Shown here: one piece after another, positions 45,145 to 58,656 of the stretch
Numbering within the stretch: position 1 is the stretch's first letter
Layout: the number at the start of each line of letters is the position of its first letter
Assembly: GCA_023935145.1 (NCBI GenBank)
Contig: CM043700.1
Span: forward strand, 139,031,328-139,095,327
Direction of reading: 5' to 3'
DNA from: Bretschneidera sinensis
Taxonomy: Eukaryota > Streptophyta > Magnoliopsida > Brassicales > Akaniaceae
Length of the DNA stretch: 64,000 bases
The notes under the pieces: model-generated
The model's database searches: none
Seen by the model: the letters and a program-made list of their open reading frames with translations, nothing else
Told to the model about the DNA's origin: nothing
Made by a program: the position numbers and the translations under genes

Positions 45145-48100
45145 CTAGAAGGTGGTGGTTGAATCAGATAAATGAACGCCCGGATCAGATTGATTTTTGA
45201 CGATCGGGTTTCCTGTAGCATCCATCTCAATAACGGCAGTGTCACCGGGCTTGAAATTTCCAGCAAGGACAGCTTCACTCAAGAGATCTTCGACAAGTAG
45301 TGTTACTGCCCTCCTCAGAGGCCGGGCACCATAAGTCTTGTCATAGCCTTGCTGGCATATGAGATCCTTAACAGACTCAGACACCTCCAAACCAATTCCG
45401 AGGGATATGAGCCTTGCCTTCACCTCTTGCAGCATCAGATTCAAAATCTCGAGCATCTGAAATAAACAGATGAAGTGAATGTGACGGACTGCTTTTTTTT
45501 TTTAAGTCAAATAGACACTAGTTCAGCGCTCAACAGGTTCATCTAATGGAAGGCCCTACTGTCCTACACAACCTTAAATTTGTTCAGAAGCTCAACAAGT
45601 GTTTCAAGTGAACATTGCTCTCTTAAGTACTAAATTTTGAGTTCTTGCAGACCTAAACTCTAGAAAATTAACAGCATACTATGCAACCTTCTGAGCAAGA
45701 ACAACACTGAAGCTAATCTACTTCAAGCCTGGCAAACAAACACATGCCAAGCGGGATTAAAACTGCAACCTTACCCTCCATCTCATTCTTATGGAAGGTG
45801 GGTATGCTATTTGACCAAAGCCATTAGCAACATCAATGCACCTAATAAATCAATAGAGAGTGACAAACCTGAGCCTTCTCAAGGGGCCGGAATACTACTA
45901 CTTCATCTATCCTGTTGAGTAACTCTGGACGAAAATAACTCTTTAGTTCTTCCACTACCAATGCTTTCATTCCCGCATATGATGTTGATTCATCATCTGC
46001 AGTCAAGAAACCAAAGGAGCTGCGTCCACCCTTTGCAATGGCAGTAGAACCGATATTTGAAGTCATCACTATCAATGTGTTCCTAAAATATACCCTCCGT
46101 CCCTGTTAAAAGCAGTCTTTAATTATAGTCTGAATGGTCAAAGAAATTCACAGGGGAAAAAAACTACATTTGAGGGTTCCTTGTTTTCCCTCTAAAGATG
46201 ACAAGATGGCATTCATATTGTTTCTTGTCTTGAGCTGAAACCTCATGTACATAATCCAATAAATACCATATTTTCTTCAAGTGTGTTACAATTTACCATA
46301 GGCACAAACCTGTGAATCTGTAAGGTGTCCATCTTCAAACAATTGGAGAAGGATGTTGAATACATCTGGATGGGCTTTCTCTATTTCATCAAGCAATAGC
46401 AATGTGAAAGGTCGCCTTCGAATAGCTTCTGTAAGAATGCCTCCCTCTTCGTAACCAACATAACCTGGGGGTGATCCTAATAATTTGCTCACAGTATGTC
46501 GCTCCATATATTCACTCATGTCCAATCTTAGCATGGCTTCCTCCTGCAGTAAAAATGACAAGGGCACAGCAAAAGGATAAGCATTTCAATGTAAAAGGGA
46601 CAAGTATGCCAACCGCACAAAATCAATATTAAACACAAAAAATTATGGTTAACGAACTAACTTGATTGGATATTACAGATCCCAGTGGAACTGAGATGCA
46701 GCTTAGTATAAAGTTTTCTCCCTGAAATCACCTATGAACTCTCATAGTAATAAAATTTCCATGTGTCCATTAACAGTTGTCTGTCACTTATCTCAACCAT
46801 TTTCCTGATAATATTTAAAATGTATGAGCCATTTTAATATTATTTGGATAAATTCCATGTAAGACCCTATAGTTAGGGGTGCAGTTCAAAATAAATTTTG
46901 AAATTTTCATTTGAGCTACACTTTATAAGAAGTTTCAATCTAAATTTTCTGTCAGTTCCCGTTATTTAAAGCTGATGAAAATGGCATGTTTGGATATACA
47001 TGGGTGCATAATATGCGCAATTAGGACATTTAACAAGCATTTGGTGCCCATTCCAACCTGCCAAATCTGTTGTCTGCTATGTACTGAGAAGAGACAGGAA
47101 AGACAAAATACAAAGAGGGGACACATCATATGACATTATTACCCTTCAACCCACAGGTCATGTGCCTTCTCCCTTATTTTTCTTAATGAAATTGGGTGGA
47201 AGGTTAACATACATTCTATAGCTGTATAAAATGTTACTGGTAAGGTTTAAATGTCCAAAATAAAACAAGAGGTTTCTTTGAACTTCATCAAACAATAGGG
47301 TTTTATATAGAATAACTCCTTTTTTCAATTTCACATCAAACACCCTTTTTAGTTTGGTCAATACTATATCTTACCTCCCTAACACGCATCAGACTCAAGT
47401 TTCCAGGGGATCACCATCAGTGTCCCATGAATAGAGGAAATGAAAGATTTTGCATCTTTATTTTAGGGAATTTAATTTCATCAATATATTTGGATTGAAA
47501 GAGACAGGAAGAAAAAATACATCATGAAGCCTTACCGACCCAAAATGGCATGCTGCCAAAGCTTTTGCTAATTCAGTTTTGCCAACCCCTGTTGGCCCAC
47601 AAAAGAGCATTGCAGCAATGGGCCTATTAGGATCCTTCAGGCCAACTCGAGACCTCTTAACAGCTCGAGAAATAGCAGAAACAGCCTCATCTTGACCAAT
47701 AACCCTCTTTCTAAGCTGCTCATTAAGACCCACCAGAAGCATTCTTTCATCAGCAGTGAGCTGCTGAACTGGAATCCCCGACCAAACTGAAGCAACTGCT
47801 GCAATATCATCAGGTCCCACCACTGTAGGTCTGAAAGAGTCACAGCAAGTTAGAAATCAAAGTGAGCCCCAAAGAAATTCAAGCCTACTGCTTTTATCCT
47901 CCGTATGTATTTTCAAGGCCAGAAGTCATACTCATCATCATTTGAAGTGGAAGGCAAAGGAAATTCTAAAATGAGTTCACTAGTATCATCCATGCTGGAA
48001 GCACCATCATCATATTTCAGCCTATTTAATAGGACCTGCACAGAATATAAATACAAATAAGAGGTTATTAACAGCTTATGAAGAAAACTGTACTATAAGA

Positions 48101-51100
48101 GTAATGTCATTACCACTTCATGCATGGCCTGAACTGTTCTAATCTCTTGCCAGTAATCTTTTGGAGGCTTTGAGAGTATACAAGTTTGTTGGTCTTTTTT
48201 CTTCTTAAATGCCTCAATACGAGCTCTACTTCCTGCCTCATCAATGAGATCAATGGCTTTATCAGGAAGAAACCTATCAGGAATATATCTCGCCGACAGG
48301 TACACAGCAGCATTTATTGCCTCCAGTGTGTATCTGCAATTGTGATGGGCCTCATATTTTTCACGCAGACCCAACAGTATGCTCACCGCATCCTCCTAAA
48401 GATTATCAGACAGTGGGGAAATAAGATTTAGGAGAAAAAGAGGAACCGGCTGGTAAAATGTGAAATTGGATGAAAATACAAATTGAAAACAACCTGGCTT
48501 GGCTCATTAATCAACACTGGCTGGAATCTCCTTGCTAATGCTTTATCCTTCTCAAATTTGGTCCTGTATTCATCTATAGTTGTGGACGCAATACACTGCA
48601 CTTAAGAACAGAATGCAAATGTTAAACCACCCTGGCAACAACATAGAACTTATAAAATGAATAAAAACAATAGCTTGATTAAAAAGCACACATATGTTAC
48701 TAAGAGATGGAAATATTATTCTAGCATGGCAGATTCAAGTAAAGTTTAAAAGGGAACAGAAAAATCAAATAGAAAGTAGCACAACCAATTAATGACAACC
48801 ATCCTCCAACATGACAGCAGCATCAGAGAATGAAACTGACTTGAACCCCAGAGAGGCAATATTTGTTGAAGAAAAACAAATTCTAATTCATTTTTAACGT
48901 AAACTTTCCTTAAAACATGTTCATAAGTGATGTGTCAAATATTTTCCTTTGGACTGATTAATCAGATGGTGGTTTGAAAAATAAAATTCAGTTCTGCCCA
49001 TAATGACTCAGTTCACAGGATGGCCTCAGAAGCTTAGACTGAACCCCATAGATAAAAAACACAGCGTCCTTTTCATTCAAGTGGACCAATATCTGACTAA
49101 TCATAGTCATGACTGGTGGCCGAAGTTAAATGTTGACTCCACCTTTTCTTTTCTTTTCTTTTTCTTTGATAATCAAGTGCTGATCCCACATCTCTGATCT
49201 AGAAACACTTTCAATAAGTGGTAACTTTCTTGGAAATTTAGTAATATGACTTAAATTCATATTGACAAGTTTCAACCACCTTTATAGACACCATGTCATA
49301 TATATTAAGTATTTTGTATGACAGACAATCACCTGTAATTGACCCCTCCCAAGTGGTGGTTTCACTAGATTAGCAATGTCTAGACCAGATCCTTTGTTTC
49401 CTCGCCCGACTGTACCAGACCCAACAATTATATGGACTTCATCGATAAATAGAATAACATCACCTACAAGCCAAAAATATCAAGAATGAGCAACTGTGAA
49501 AATCCTTCTGTTTTTTAAAGTAACTCCTCAATGTCAGTCACCTGATTTTTTTATCTCGCTTATTAAAGCAGTAACCCGTGCCTCTAATTCTCCCCTTTCC
49601 TTAGCACCAGCCATTAGTAATCCTATATCCAAGGACATTACACGTTTTGTCTGCAGGTAGAACAATGAAGCTAATCAGACTCAGGATTGCATCAGGGTGA
49701 GATTAAAAAGATATAGAATTAGAACTATCAATCCCTCATGAAGAAACACACCAAGAGAAATGAAGGAGCATCTGCCTGTGCAATACTAATCGCCAGTCCT
49801 TCAGCAATGGCTGTTTTCCCGACCCCACTTTCACCGAGAAGAATGGGGTTATTTTTGGTTTTGCGGCAAAGTATCTGAGTGATTCTCTGAACTTCAGTCT
49901 CTCGGCCAATAACAGGATCAATGAGTCCTTCACTAGCACGAGCAGTAAGATCCACACAAAATTGCGTCAGAGGACTTTTCCCTGACAAGGACAATTAAAT
50001 CACAATTAATTCTTCTCCATTTTTGGAATCAAGAAAGCAAAAAAAAACAAATATTCTACCTCTTGTTCTTTCAGAGGATTTTGACCCAGTTAATTTCCCA
50101 GAAAGGGAGTTTTCATGGGTCCCTTTAGATGCCACAGATGGTCCTCTGCCATCTTTGGCAAGCTCCCCTTGAAGTCTGGAGAGTGCCACAGTTGCCAAGT
50201 GGTTTACATTTGCTCCCAATCTAAAACCATAACAATAAAGTTTCAATCAATACAATATCAGCAATGCATCTCCTATGTTCCTGCCCTATACCCTCGAGCA
50301 TCTTTTTTTTATATAAGTAAAACATCTTTGAAACTATACCCTCAAGCATCTTCGTGAATTATAAACAATGCAAACAATTCATCAATGGCTTAGAAGATTG
50401 TCAAGTTTTCATAAACCATAACACACATAAATTCTAATGATAAACCAACTTAATTTACGAATTTGCATAATAACATAAACACAAAAAAGTTCGACTCTGG
50501 GCACTTAATGCTAACAAAATCTTAGTGAACTATTGTGGTCAGCATCAGCAACAAGGAAGTTTAACAGAACTTAGCAAGTTAGCATCATTATTACTACAGC
50601 AGTTGAGATGTTAAGCCCGTCGTTATATAGATTACATGCATTAAAGATTCATGGTAGCTAAAACCCATATCATTTTCGAATTAAACAAGTACCTCTTGAG
50701 GACCCGATCGACACTGCCACCATCAACAGTGAAGAGTCCAATAGCAATATGTTCAGGCGCGATGAAGTGGTAACCCATAGTCCTCGAATACTCAACCGCA
50801 GCCTCGAAAACCCGCTTCGTGCTAATAGAAAACGGCACGTCCGTTGACTTAGAAGAAGAAGACGAAGCAACCGGCATCTGCTGTTGTTCTTCAGGTGAAG
50901 AAGAAGAAGAAGAAATCGAATTATCAGCCTGTTGGTGGGGCCAAATGCTGCCAACAGCTTCGCGTGCCTTTTCAATGGTGATTCCAGAGCCAAGGAAGCC
51001 ACGTGGATCGCGATCCTCTGCAATTAAACCCAAGAGTAGATGTTGGGTAAAGACCGTGTCATTGCCTAACGATTTAGCTTCTTTTTGGGAGAAGATGACG

Positions 51101-51375
51101 ACTTTTATTGCGCGTTCAGTGAAGCGCTCGAAGACTGCAGAGATGGGTGTGAATTTTCTTCTTTTGCGTGAATGAGAGCGTTTTAAAGATAGAAAATTAT
51201 TGAAGATATGTGTGTGGGTTCTATGTGAAATTGAAACGCCAAAACAAGAAGAATTAGAAGAGGAAATGGCACCACTAATAGCAGAATGAAGAGAAAAAGA
51301 AGGATCAGAACGACGTGGACGAGAGAATAGACAGCGTGAGTGAAGTGATAGAGGTGTAGAAGATAACACTTCCAT
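45145..51375 (-). CDS. CLPD: Chaperone protein ClpD, chloroplastic (ERD1)
   Basis: Hsp100/ClpC-class AAA+ unfoldase of the plastid stroma that feeds the Clp protease; the Arabidopsis gene (ERD1) is induced by drying and senescence. Twelve exons: 51375-50693, 50220-50060, 49981-49752, 49650-49542, 49463-49333, 48595-48494, 48395-48114, 48035-47932, 47830-47536, 46543-46310, 46102-45869 and 45456-45145. All phases agree, giving 958 aa (ERD1 945). Ser/Arg-rich transit peptide about 1-80. Clp N domain: [63 protein letters not shown]1: Walker A GESGVGKT (about 331), Walker B ILFIDEVH, sensor region [15 protein letters not shown]2: GPTGVGKTE (about 679), [23 protein letters not shown], then [11 protein letters not shown]. 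The C-terminus contains [13 protein letters not shown]. No lesion seen; likely functional. Confidence 0.93.
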
Positions 51376-53221
51376 TTTTTTTTGAATGAGAGGAAGTTTA
51401 GGTTACTTTCAATTTCCAGACCAGAAGATCATTAGAAGAAGAAAGAAGAGATAATAATTGTAAATAAATAAAAAAGGAAATAAGAAAGGGAATTTTCGTT
51501 GATGGTTGAAGGACGGAAGAAGAAAGGGTAAACTGTCAAGAAAGGAATGGAGTGCAACAGCGAATAGTTGTTAGGGAAGGCACGTTTTGTTTTTGTTGGT
51601 ATTTGCATTCTAAATTATGTGCCAAATCCCGAAAGTCTACTTTCCCAGTATCCAAATGTGACCAGAAAAGCACAAGTTGCTTACGGAAGCAAAGGAAGCT
51701 ATATAAAATAGTATCTTTTTTGTTGCAAAACTCAAAAAATCATTTCCAAGAGGTTCAGTTCAGCATACCGTCCCATCTATGTTCCTACGTTAATATGAAG
51801 TTCAAGGTCAGGTGCTTGAACCTAGCTCATGAAACAAGGGGCTACGTGAATATGAAGTTCAAGAACCAGAATGTCAAAACAGTGGTCAAGAAGTTTCATG
51901 GGCACATATGGCCAAGTTTGATTGAGAAGGGCATTGTTTAGGACTGATTTAATTGGTTTACAAATTTAAATTCATTTGATTGTTTGGTTAACATGCTTAG
52001 ATGATATTTTTGGTTTTCAAAAGGCCAAGAAGAACATGTTTTCTTATGCAAGATATTGAGGTGGGATATTTTGCAAGTGTGTAATTATCTCAAAAGTAAG
52101 AGATAAATATGTCTTTTTTGTTCCACACATTTTCTTTTGTTTAAATAAATAAGTTGACCAACTTAAAGTTTTTAAGACTTAAATTGTATTTAAATCATTA
52201 CCAAACAAGACAAGAATAGTTGTGGGAAAAAGAAGGCAAATGTTATCCGTTGCCCAAAAAAAATCAAGTTCTTTGCATGTTCTGTTCAAAAAAGAATACT
52301 CCTAAAAATAAAATTTTAAATCGGACTTTATTATTCAACAAAACTCATGTAATAAACCAACAACATTATGCTATATTTGATATGACGTATTTAAGTATAA
52401 GATAATTAATAATATAATGAATCACATTCTATTGTTATAACTCTTATCATGATAAATAGGGATGTGAATCACATAACAAAAATTATGTTGTCAAATACTT
52501 TTTGAATTGAGTTTAGTTCATATATAATATAATATGGACTACATCACTTGTCTTACGTAATTACTGTTATATTTTTCTAATATAATTATCATTATACTGT
52601 TACTTTCATTACATTAGTTTTGTCCAACCGTAATAATAATAATGACATTGCAATATGACTCATTACATTGTTGATCACATTACATTCAAATTCGTTATAT
52701 CAAACGTAGTTGTAGTTCAACAATAATCACCCCAAGTCTATGTACTTGGATGCCTTGAGGTGGATCCCAAGAGAACCAAAAAAAAAATATGTAATAGATA
52801 ATTACACAAAACTCTCTCTTATGGATAAAGTGAGTTGTTGTGGTGTGGGTTGGGTGGGGCTAAGGTAAGTTAGATTTATCATTATAAATTTTTTTAAAAA
52901 AAAAACCTCATATAATAGGTCAATTATACAAAATTTTAATAAAAATTATCACTTTAATGTATGATTTAACTCATATTTTATAAACGATTTAAAGTTTATC
53001 AAATTTTGTATGAAAAAACAGAGTTTAAAAAGTAAGTTAAAATTTATCAAAAACATATTAATTTTTTGTAATTTTAAAATTTTTATATTAATTTTATTGT
53101 TGTAAAAGTGAAATTTTGAAAGAATTTCACAAACTATATAAGTTTTGCCCTGCCTAATGGCAATACTACTTAACAAACATTAAAACACCTTCAACTACCT
53201 CAACTACTCTTCTTTCAAGAA
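51376..53221. other. Intergenic upstream of ClpD
   Basis: ClpD promoter side, then AT-rich DNA. A 22-bp near-direct repeat (CTACGT.AATATGAAGTTCAAG) occurs near 51786 and 51841. A probable MITE lies at 52371-52709. The 129-codon open frame at 51552-51941 has no recognisable domain and is not called. Confidence 0.45.
52371..52709. mobile_element. Possible MITE
   Basis: About 340 bp. Left end CTATATTTGATATGACG pairs with the reverse-complemented right end CTACGTTTGATATAACG. The interior is AT-rich with TAATAATAATAATGAC-type runs. No clear target duplication, so only a candidate. Confidence 0.4.
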
Positions 53222-53230
53222 TAATACTTA

Positions 53231-54318
53231 CGTTGAATTTCATAGAAAACTTTATGGTTTGCTTTCGTTTCACAACAAACCCTGATATTTAGATTAGCTC
53301 ATAGTAAACCATGTGGTTGACACCGTTAGCACCAGAGTTAACAATATTAACTTTGGGTTTATTATGAAACTGAACAAAATCACAGGGTCTTTTATGTAAT
53401 TTAATCTTTTTTTAAAACACCCATCTCTCTCCCCCCGCCGTCAGCCACCCTCTCATCCAGCCGTCGGTCCTCTTCTTCCCCTTCTTCTTCTCCTTTTCCT
53501 TTCCTTCTTCTTTTCTCTCTCCCTCAGCCCAACCACCGGCCACCCTCTTCCCTAGCCGCCAGTCATCCTCTTCCTATTCTTCTCCTCATTTTTCTTTCCT
53601 TCTTCTTCTCTCTCTCCCCCAGCCCAGCAACCTGAATCCATGAAGGAACTCAGAGAAGTAACAGCCAAGCATCCATGGTTTGTTTAGAAAATGATAATCC
53701 AATTTCTCAAAAAAAAATAAAACTAATTAATCTCAAATCAAAACACCAAAAAAATCACAATAAAAATGTTTGTTTAATCAAATACCCAGAAAATTCCCCA
53801 AGCCGCCAGTCCTTCTCTTCCCCTTCTTCTTCTCTCTCCCCCAGCCCTACCGCTTGAATCCATGAAGGAACTCAAAGAAGTAACAGCCAAGTAACCATGG
53901 TTTGTTTAGCAAATGATGATCCAATTTCTCAACAAAAAAAAAATAAAACAAATTAATCTCAAATCAAAACACCAAAAAAATCACTATAAAAATGTTTGTT
54001 TAATTAAATACCCAGAAAGTGATTGTGGGTATTTTGAGAAGATGTATATGGTGAGAAAGAAGAAGGAAAGGAAAATGAGGAGAAGAAGAAGGGGAAGAGG
54101 AAGGTCAATGGCGAGGGGAGAAAGAGATGGGTGTTTAAATAAAATTAAATTACATAGAAAACCGTGTGATTTTGTTTAGTTTCATAATAAACACAAAGTT
54201 AACACCGTTAACCATGATGTTAACAGTGATAACCACATGGCTTAGTATGAACCAAATCAAGCCTCAGGTTTTGTTATGAAACAGAGACAAACCACAAGGT
54301 TTTATATAAAATTTAACC
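53231..54318. mobile_element. MULE-like non-autonomous element with very long inverted repeats
   Basis: 1088 bp. The ends form long imperfect inverted repeats of at least 180 bp, containing ATGTGGTTRWCACYGTTARC and TTATTATGAAACTRAACAAA on both arms, and complementarity continues inward through CTTCTTCCCCTTCTTCTTCT-type and GAAGAAGAAGGGGAAGAGG-type tracts. A 9-bp target copy fits MULEs: TAATACTTA (53222-53230) and TAATATTTA (54319-54327), one mismatch. The middle holds a roughly 222-bp near-tandem duplication (from about 53602 and 53824) sharing TGAATCCATGAAGGAACTCA and AAGTAACAGCCAAG. No transposase. Confidence 0.75.
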
Positions 54319-54541
54319 TAATATTTATGAAATTAAGTTTGTAATTATGTTATTAACTGCAATAGATTTAATGTCCATTGATATTAAAAAAAATTAAATA
54401 TACCCTTATATAGGTGTGTGTGTGTATATATACAGGAGTATGTTATATGGGTATAACTATGCATATAATGTGTGTGTATAGATATATGTTTATATATGTA
54501 CATATATGCAGAGATATATTCATGCACTCTCTCTCTCTCTC

Positions 54542-54562
54542 AATATATATATATATATATAT
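54542..54562. repeat. (CT)n-(TA)n microsatellite next to the copia 3' LTR
   Basis: A (CT)n run (54527-54540) followed by alternating TA immediately abuts the outer end of the LTR at 54563. The opposite flank of the element (59876 onward) is (CA)n. Confidence 0.9.
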
Positions 54563-54913
54563 TGAACGATTCGAGACCTGTCAATCACACAAATTATAAA
54601 CAGAAAGAAACTAAGACACGATATACCCAGGTTCATCCCAAAATAAAGCTACATCCTACCAAAAATTTCACTATTATCAACCTCACAAATCTCTTGTTAC
54701 AATGTGTGCTCAATACATAAAGAGTATTTATAAGCAACTTAAAACGCCCTAATTAAGGTTTCTGTCCTACTGCAAAACCACGGTTATTCATGGGCCCAAG
54801 CCCAAACTGCCAAGTAAAAAACTAGACTCAACTCATGTACCGGGGAGCGGGACCCCGTGATCGTCGGGGGTTCTATAGATCTGGACCAGTTGAAGTAAGC
54901 ACCAACTCTAACA
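54563..54913 (-). repeat. 3' LTR of the 54.6-kb copia element
   Basis: 351 bp. On the plus strand it runs from TGAACGATTCGAGACC to CCAACTCTAACA; the TG...CA ends are intact. Confidence 0.88.
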
Positions 54914-55057
54914 ATCTCCCACTTGGTAAATACTTTATAGACGTGGCAAACTTCCCAAAACTCTGTTTCTTCAATCTCATCTCAGTAGCACACCACTCAA
55001 ACTTTACTAGACTAACTACCTTAGTCAAAAAATCTGCACTGTTCACTACTGTATCGA

Positions 55058-55970
55058 CTTTCTCCAAGATTATTACATTTTCTTCAATCTTTTCCCGGAT
55101 GAAGTGATGGATATCAATGTGCTTCGTCCCTGAATGAAATGTAAGATTCTTTGCTGAGAAAATAGCACCTTAATTGTCACATTTCACCTTCACTACTCCT
55201 TGTCTAAACCCAAGCTTAGCACACAACCTTTGAAGCCAAACCACTTCCTTTCCAGCATGAGTTATCGCCATATACTCTGCTTCTGTGGATGAAAGAGCAA
55301 AAACACTTTGCCTCTTGCTCATCCAATTCATCGCATGAGTTATTACCATATACTCTGCTTCTGTGGATGAAAGAGCAAAAACATTTTGCCTATTGCTCAT
55401 CCAACTCACCGCCCCACCAAACAGATTGAACACATATCTGTTTGTAGGCCTTCTGCGATCAATGTCTCTTCCCCAGTCAGCATCAACGGTTCCTACAATA
55501 TCAATATTCTTCTTACGTCACATACCTCCATAACACAATGCAAACTCAGACTTTCTCCAAGATTATCATATTTTCTTCAATCTTTTCCCGGATGAAGTGA
55601 TATTGGATATCAATGTGCTTCGTCCGTGAATGAAATATAGGATTCTTTGCCAAGAAGATAGCACCATGATTGTCACATTTCACCTTTACTGCTCCTTATT
55701 TAAACCCAAGCTTAGCACACAACCTTTGAAGCCAAACCGTTTCCTTTCTAGCATGAATTATCGCCATATATTCTGCTTCTGTGGAAAAAATAGCAACAAC
55801 ACTTTGCCTCTTGCTCATTCAACTCACCACCCTACCAAACAGATTGAACACGTATCCGCTTGTAGACCTCTTGCTATCAATGTCTCCTCCCCAGTCAACA
55901 TCAACGATTCCTACAATATCAAGACTCTTCTTACCTCCCATACCTCCATAACACAATGCAAACTCTGACG
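55058..55970 (-). repeat. Tandem duplication of the copia RNase H region, with a nested 78-bp duplication
   Basis: Copy 1 about 55058-55550, copy 2 about 55551-55970, sharing TTTCTTCAATCTTTTCCCGG, CTTAGCACACAACCTTTGAA and CATACCTCCATAACACAATG. Copy 1 itself carries a 78-bp in-frame tandem duplication (55255-55332 and 55333-55410), so the RNase H motif SSTEAEYM appears twice within 30 residues. Copy 2 lacks the nested repeat, so the larger event probably came first or copy 2 kept the ancestral form. Confidence 0.85.
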
Positions 55971-56467
55971 TGCCACGAAGATATCTAAGAACTCTCTTAA
56001 TTGAAGTCTAATGCTCTTTCCTAAGATTAGACATATATCTGCTCAATACTCCCACTATTGGGCATTATCTGGTCTCGTACACACATTGGCGTACATTAAG
56101 CTTCCAACCGCACTAGCATAAGGTACAGCGCCATCTTTTCAGCTTCTTCCTCCGTCTTCGAACATTGTTCCTCAGATAACTTAGCTCCCAAAGGCATGGG
56201 AGTCCTTACCGACTTGCTGTCAGACATGTTAAATTTTTTCAACACTTCTTCAATATACTTCTTCTGACTCAGCCACAGTTTTTTATTTTCACGATCCCTC
56301 TTTATCTTCATGCCCAAGATAAAGTTTGTTGGCCCTAAGTCTTTCATGTCAAACTGTCTTGCCAACGATGCCTTCATAGTGCTAATCATCTTCCTATTAT
56401 TTCCAATCAACAACATATCATCAACATACAAGGTTAAAATGATAAAATCAACCTCTAACCTTTTCAC
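55170..56467 (-). pseudogene. Copia reverse transcriptase (YVDD part) and RNase H remnants
   Basis: From 56467 the minus strand reads ILTLYVDDMLLIGNN (RT catalytic YVDD), FDMKDLGPTNFILGMKI, WLSQKKYIEEVLKKFNM and TPMPLGAKLS. RNase H follows in two partly duplicated copies: NRQNVFALSSTEAEYM and KRQSVFALSSTEAEYM, then KEVVWLQRLCAKLGF and VKCDN. Frames are broken between blocks. This is the end of the copia polyprotein. Confidence 0.8.
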
Positions 56468-56699
56468 ATAGACACAGTGATCAGTATAGCTACGAATGAA
56501 CCCAAGTTGAATGGCATATGTGTTAAACTTCTAGTACCACATTCGTGGTGATTACTTTAGTCTGTACAAATACTTCTTCAATTTACAAACCAGCTCTTCC
56601 TTGCTTTGCTCACAAAGCCTTTACACTATTTCATGTAAATTTCCTCCTCTAAGTCCCTATGAAGGAAAGCTGTTTTCACATCTAGTTGCTCGACCTTTA

Positions 56700-58240
56700 G
56701 ATCATAAGCAGTTGCCATGGATAAGACAAATCTGATAGATGTCAACTTTGCTACTAGGAAAAATATCTCACCATAGTCAATTCTCTCTATTTATGAATAC
56801 CCATTTGCAACCAAACATACCTTGTATTTTTCTACCATTCTATCTGCATTTGTTTTCTTTTTGAAAACCCATTTGCACCCAATTGCCTTCCTATCTCTAG
56901 ACAATTTCTCAAGGGTCCATGTTTCATTCATGTACAATGTTTGCATCTCCTCTTTCATAGCATTCTCCCACAAATTTGCATCCCTGAAGTCCTCACCTCT
57001 TTCACTGTGCTGGTATCATCACTAGTAATATTTCAAGCATATAATGCACTACAAGCACTAGGGGAATACTAGATGGGAGGCCTCCTAACCCGTGTGGATC
57101 TCCTTATGACAGGCATGGTCTCTACCTCTGAGCCAGCATCTGAATCCTCATCATCTACATCGGAAACATGAATATCGTGCTCAAACCCAATTGACTCGGA
57201 ATCTTAAATATCTGATGCAGTCTGTGGGATAGTCTCTCATTCTTAATCTCTATGGCTAAGATCAATCTAAACCTGCTTTGGCTATCATTTGTGTTTCTCT
57301 GAACACAACATCTTTGCTGAAATACTCTTGTTTTCTGGATTCTATAACTTGTACCCCTTGACCACATCCTTATAACCAATGAAAATACACTTCACTGATT
57401 TGTTGTCAAGTTTGTTCCTCTTTTCTTTTGGTACATGCATACAAGCATCACACCCAAACACCCTAACATGAGCCAAACTCGGCTTCTTCCCAAATAATGC
57501 CTCAAACGATGTTTGATCCTGCAGAGCTGATGTAGGTGACATTTTCTTCAGATAACATGCCATAGCCACAACTTCTGCCGAGAACTTTGGCTCCAAGCCT
57601 ACACAACTCAACATACTCCTCGATTTCTCCATGAGTGACTAATTGAGTCTCTCGGCCACCCCATTCTGTTGAGGTGTATATGGAGTTGTTTTCTGTCTTA
57701 CAATGCCGCATGCCACACAGAATTGCTCAAACTTGTCTGAGCAAAATTCCTCTCCATTATATGTTCTCAATCCCTTTATCTTTCTTTCCATCTGATTTTC
57801 TACCAATGCTTTAAACTCATGGAACTTATCAAATGCTTCAGCTTTACTCTTAATGAAATAAATTCATGCATACTTTAAAAAATCATCAATGAAAGAGATA
57901 TAATACCTTGATTTTCCAAAAATTGGATCGAAACTAGCCCAAACACATCACTATGTATCAAATCCATAATACATTTTGCTCTCGTGCCAGTGGACTTAAA
58001 ACTCACATGGTTTTACTTGCCATGTAGACAATGCTCACGAAAACCGAATCCATAGAGCAATTTGGGACTCCCTTCACCATCTGCTTCGATAATAAAGTAG
58101 ATAGTCCCTTTTCACCGACATGCCCAAGTCTCTGATGCCACAACATAGAAGACTTCGCCTCATCATCAGTCGCCTCCTCAGAGATAAAACCTCCACCGCA
58201 CTGACTTTGTACTGTACTTCCCAATAACTTGTACAACATA
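56700..58240 (-). pseudogene. Copia integrase and early reverse transcriptase remnants
   Basis: LWHQRLGHVGEKGLSTLLSK (58150-58090) is the GAG-pre-integrase/HHCC zinc region. SFEALFGKKPSLAHVRVFGC and KCIFIGYKDVVKGYKL (57530-57342) are the integrase end. WENAMKEEMQTLYMNETW and KAIGCKWVFKKK (56970-56850) begin the RT. Stops and frame changes separate them, and the catalytic D,D-35-E core is not readable as one frame. Confidence 0.75.
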
Positions 58241-58254
58241 TCATACCGAACACC

Positions 58255-58560
58255 TTATGCATTTACTAGCGATCCACGAGTCATCTTGCATGAATTTTTG
58301 TCACAGCTAAAAGTAACTCCCTTATCTGTCATCTTACTGATTAACATCAAGTTCCTGTTGAGGCCCGAAATATGCATCACATCTAGAAGTGTCCTGACTA
58401 TCCCACCATTCATTTTCAACTTCACATTCTCACGACTAATAATTTTCATCGGAGAATTATCTCCCAATAAAACATTTCCCCCATCAAAGGTTTCATACTC
58501 ACGAAACCAGTCCATGTGAGGTGTCATGTGAAATGATGCTCATGTGTCAATTATCCAAAC
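58255..58560 (-). pseudogene. Copia aspartic protease remnant with stop in the active site
   Basis: The frame reads WIIDT, then TGA at 58540-58542, then ASFHMTPHMDWF and GGNVLLGDNSPMKI. The stop falls on the Gly of the D-T-G catalytic triad (GGA to TGA). Downstream LDVMHISGLNRNLMLISKM is typical of the copia protease/integrase border. Confidence 0.8.
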
Positions 58561-58656
58561 ACTTCGATCTTATTAAGCCAAACAAGATGTCATATTTAAG
58601 TCACCAGCGTTATCATCATACTAGTTCCTGTTTCCTGAAGCTGATATCTCGCATAT

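Noticed and set aside
51552..51941. 129-codon open frame upstream of ClpD
   Set aside because: No recognisable domain, codon pattern or splice context; contains a 22-bp direct repeat and lies in intergenic DNA. A chance frame is the simplest reading.
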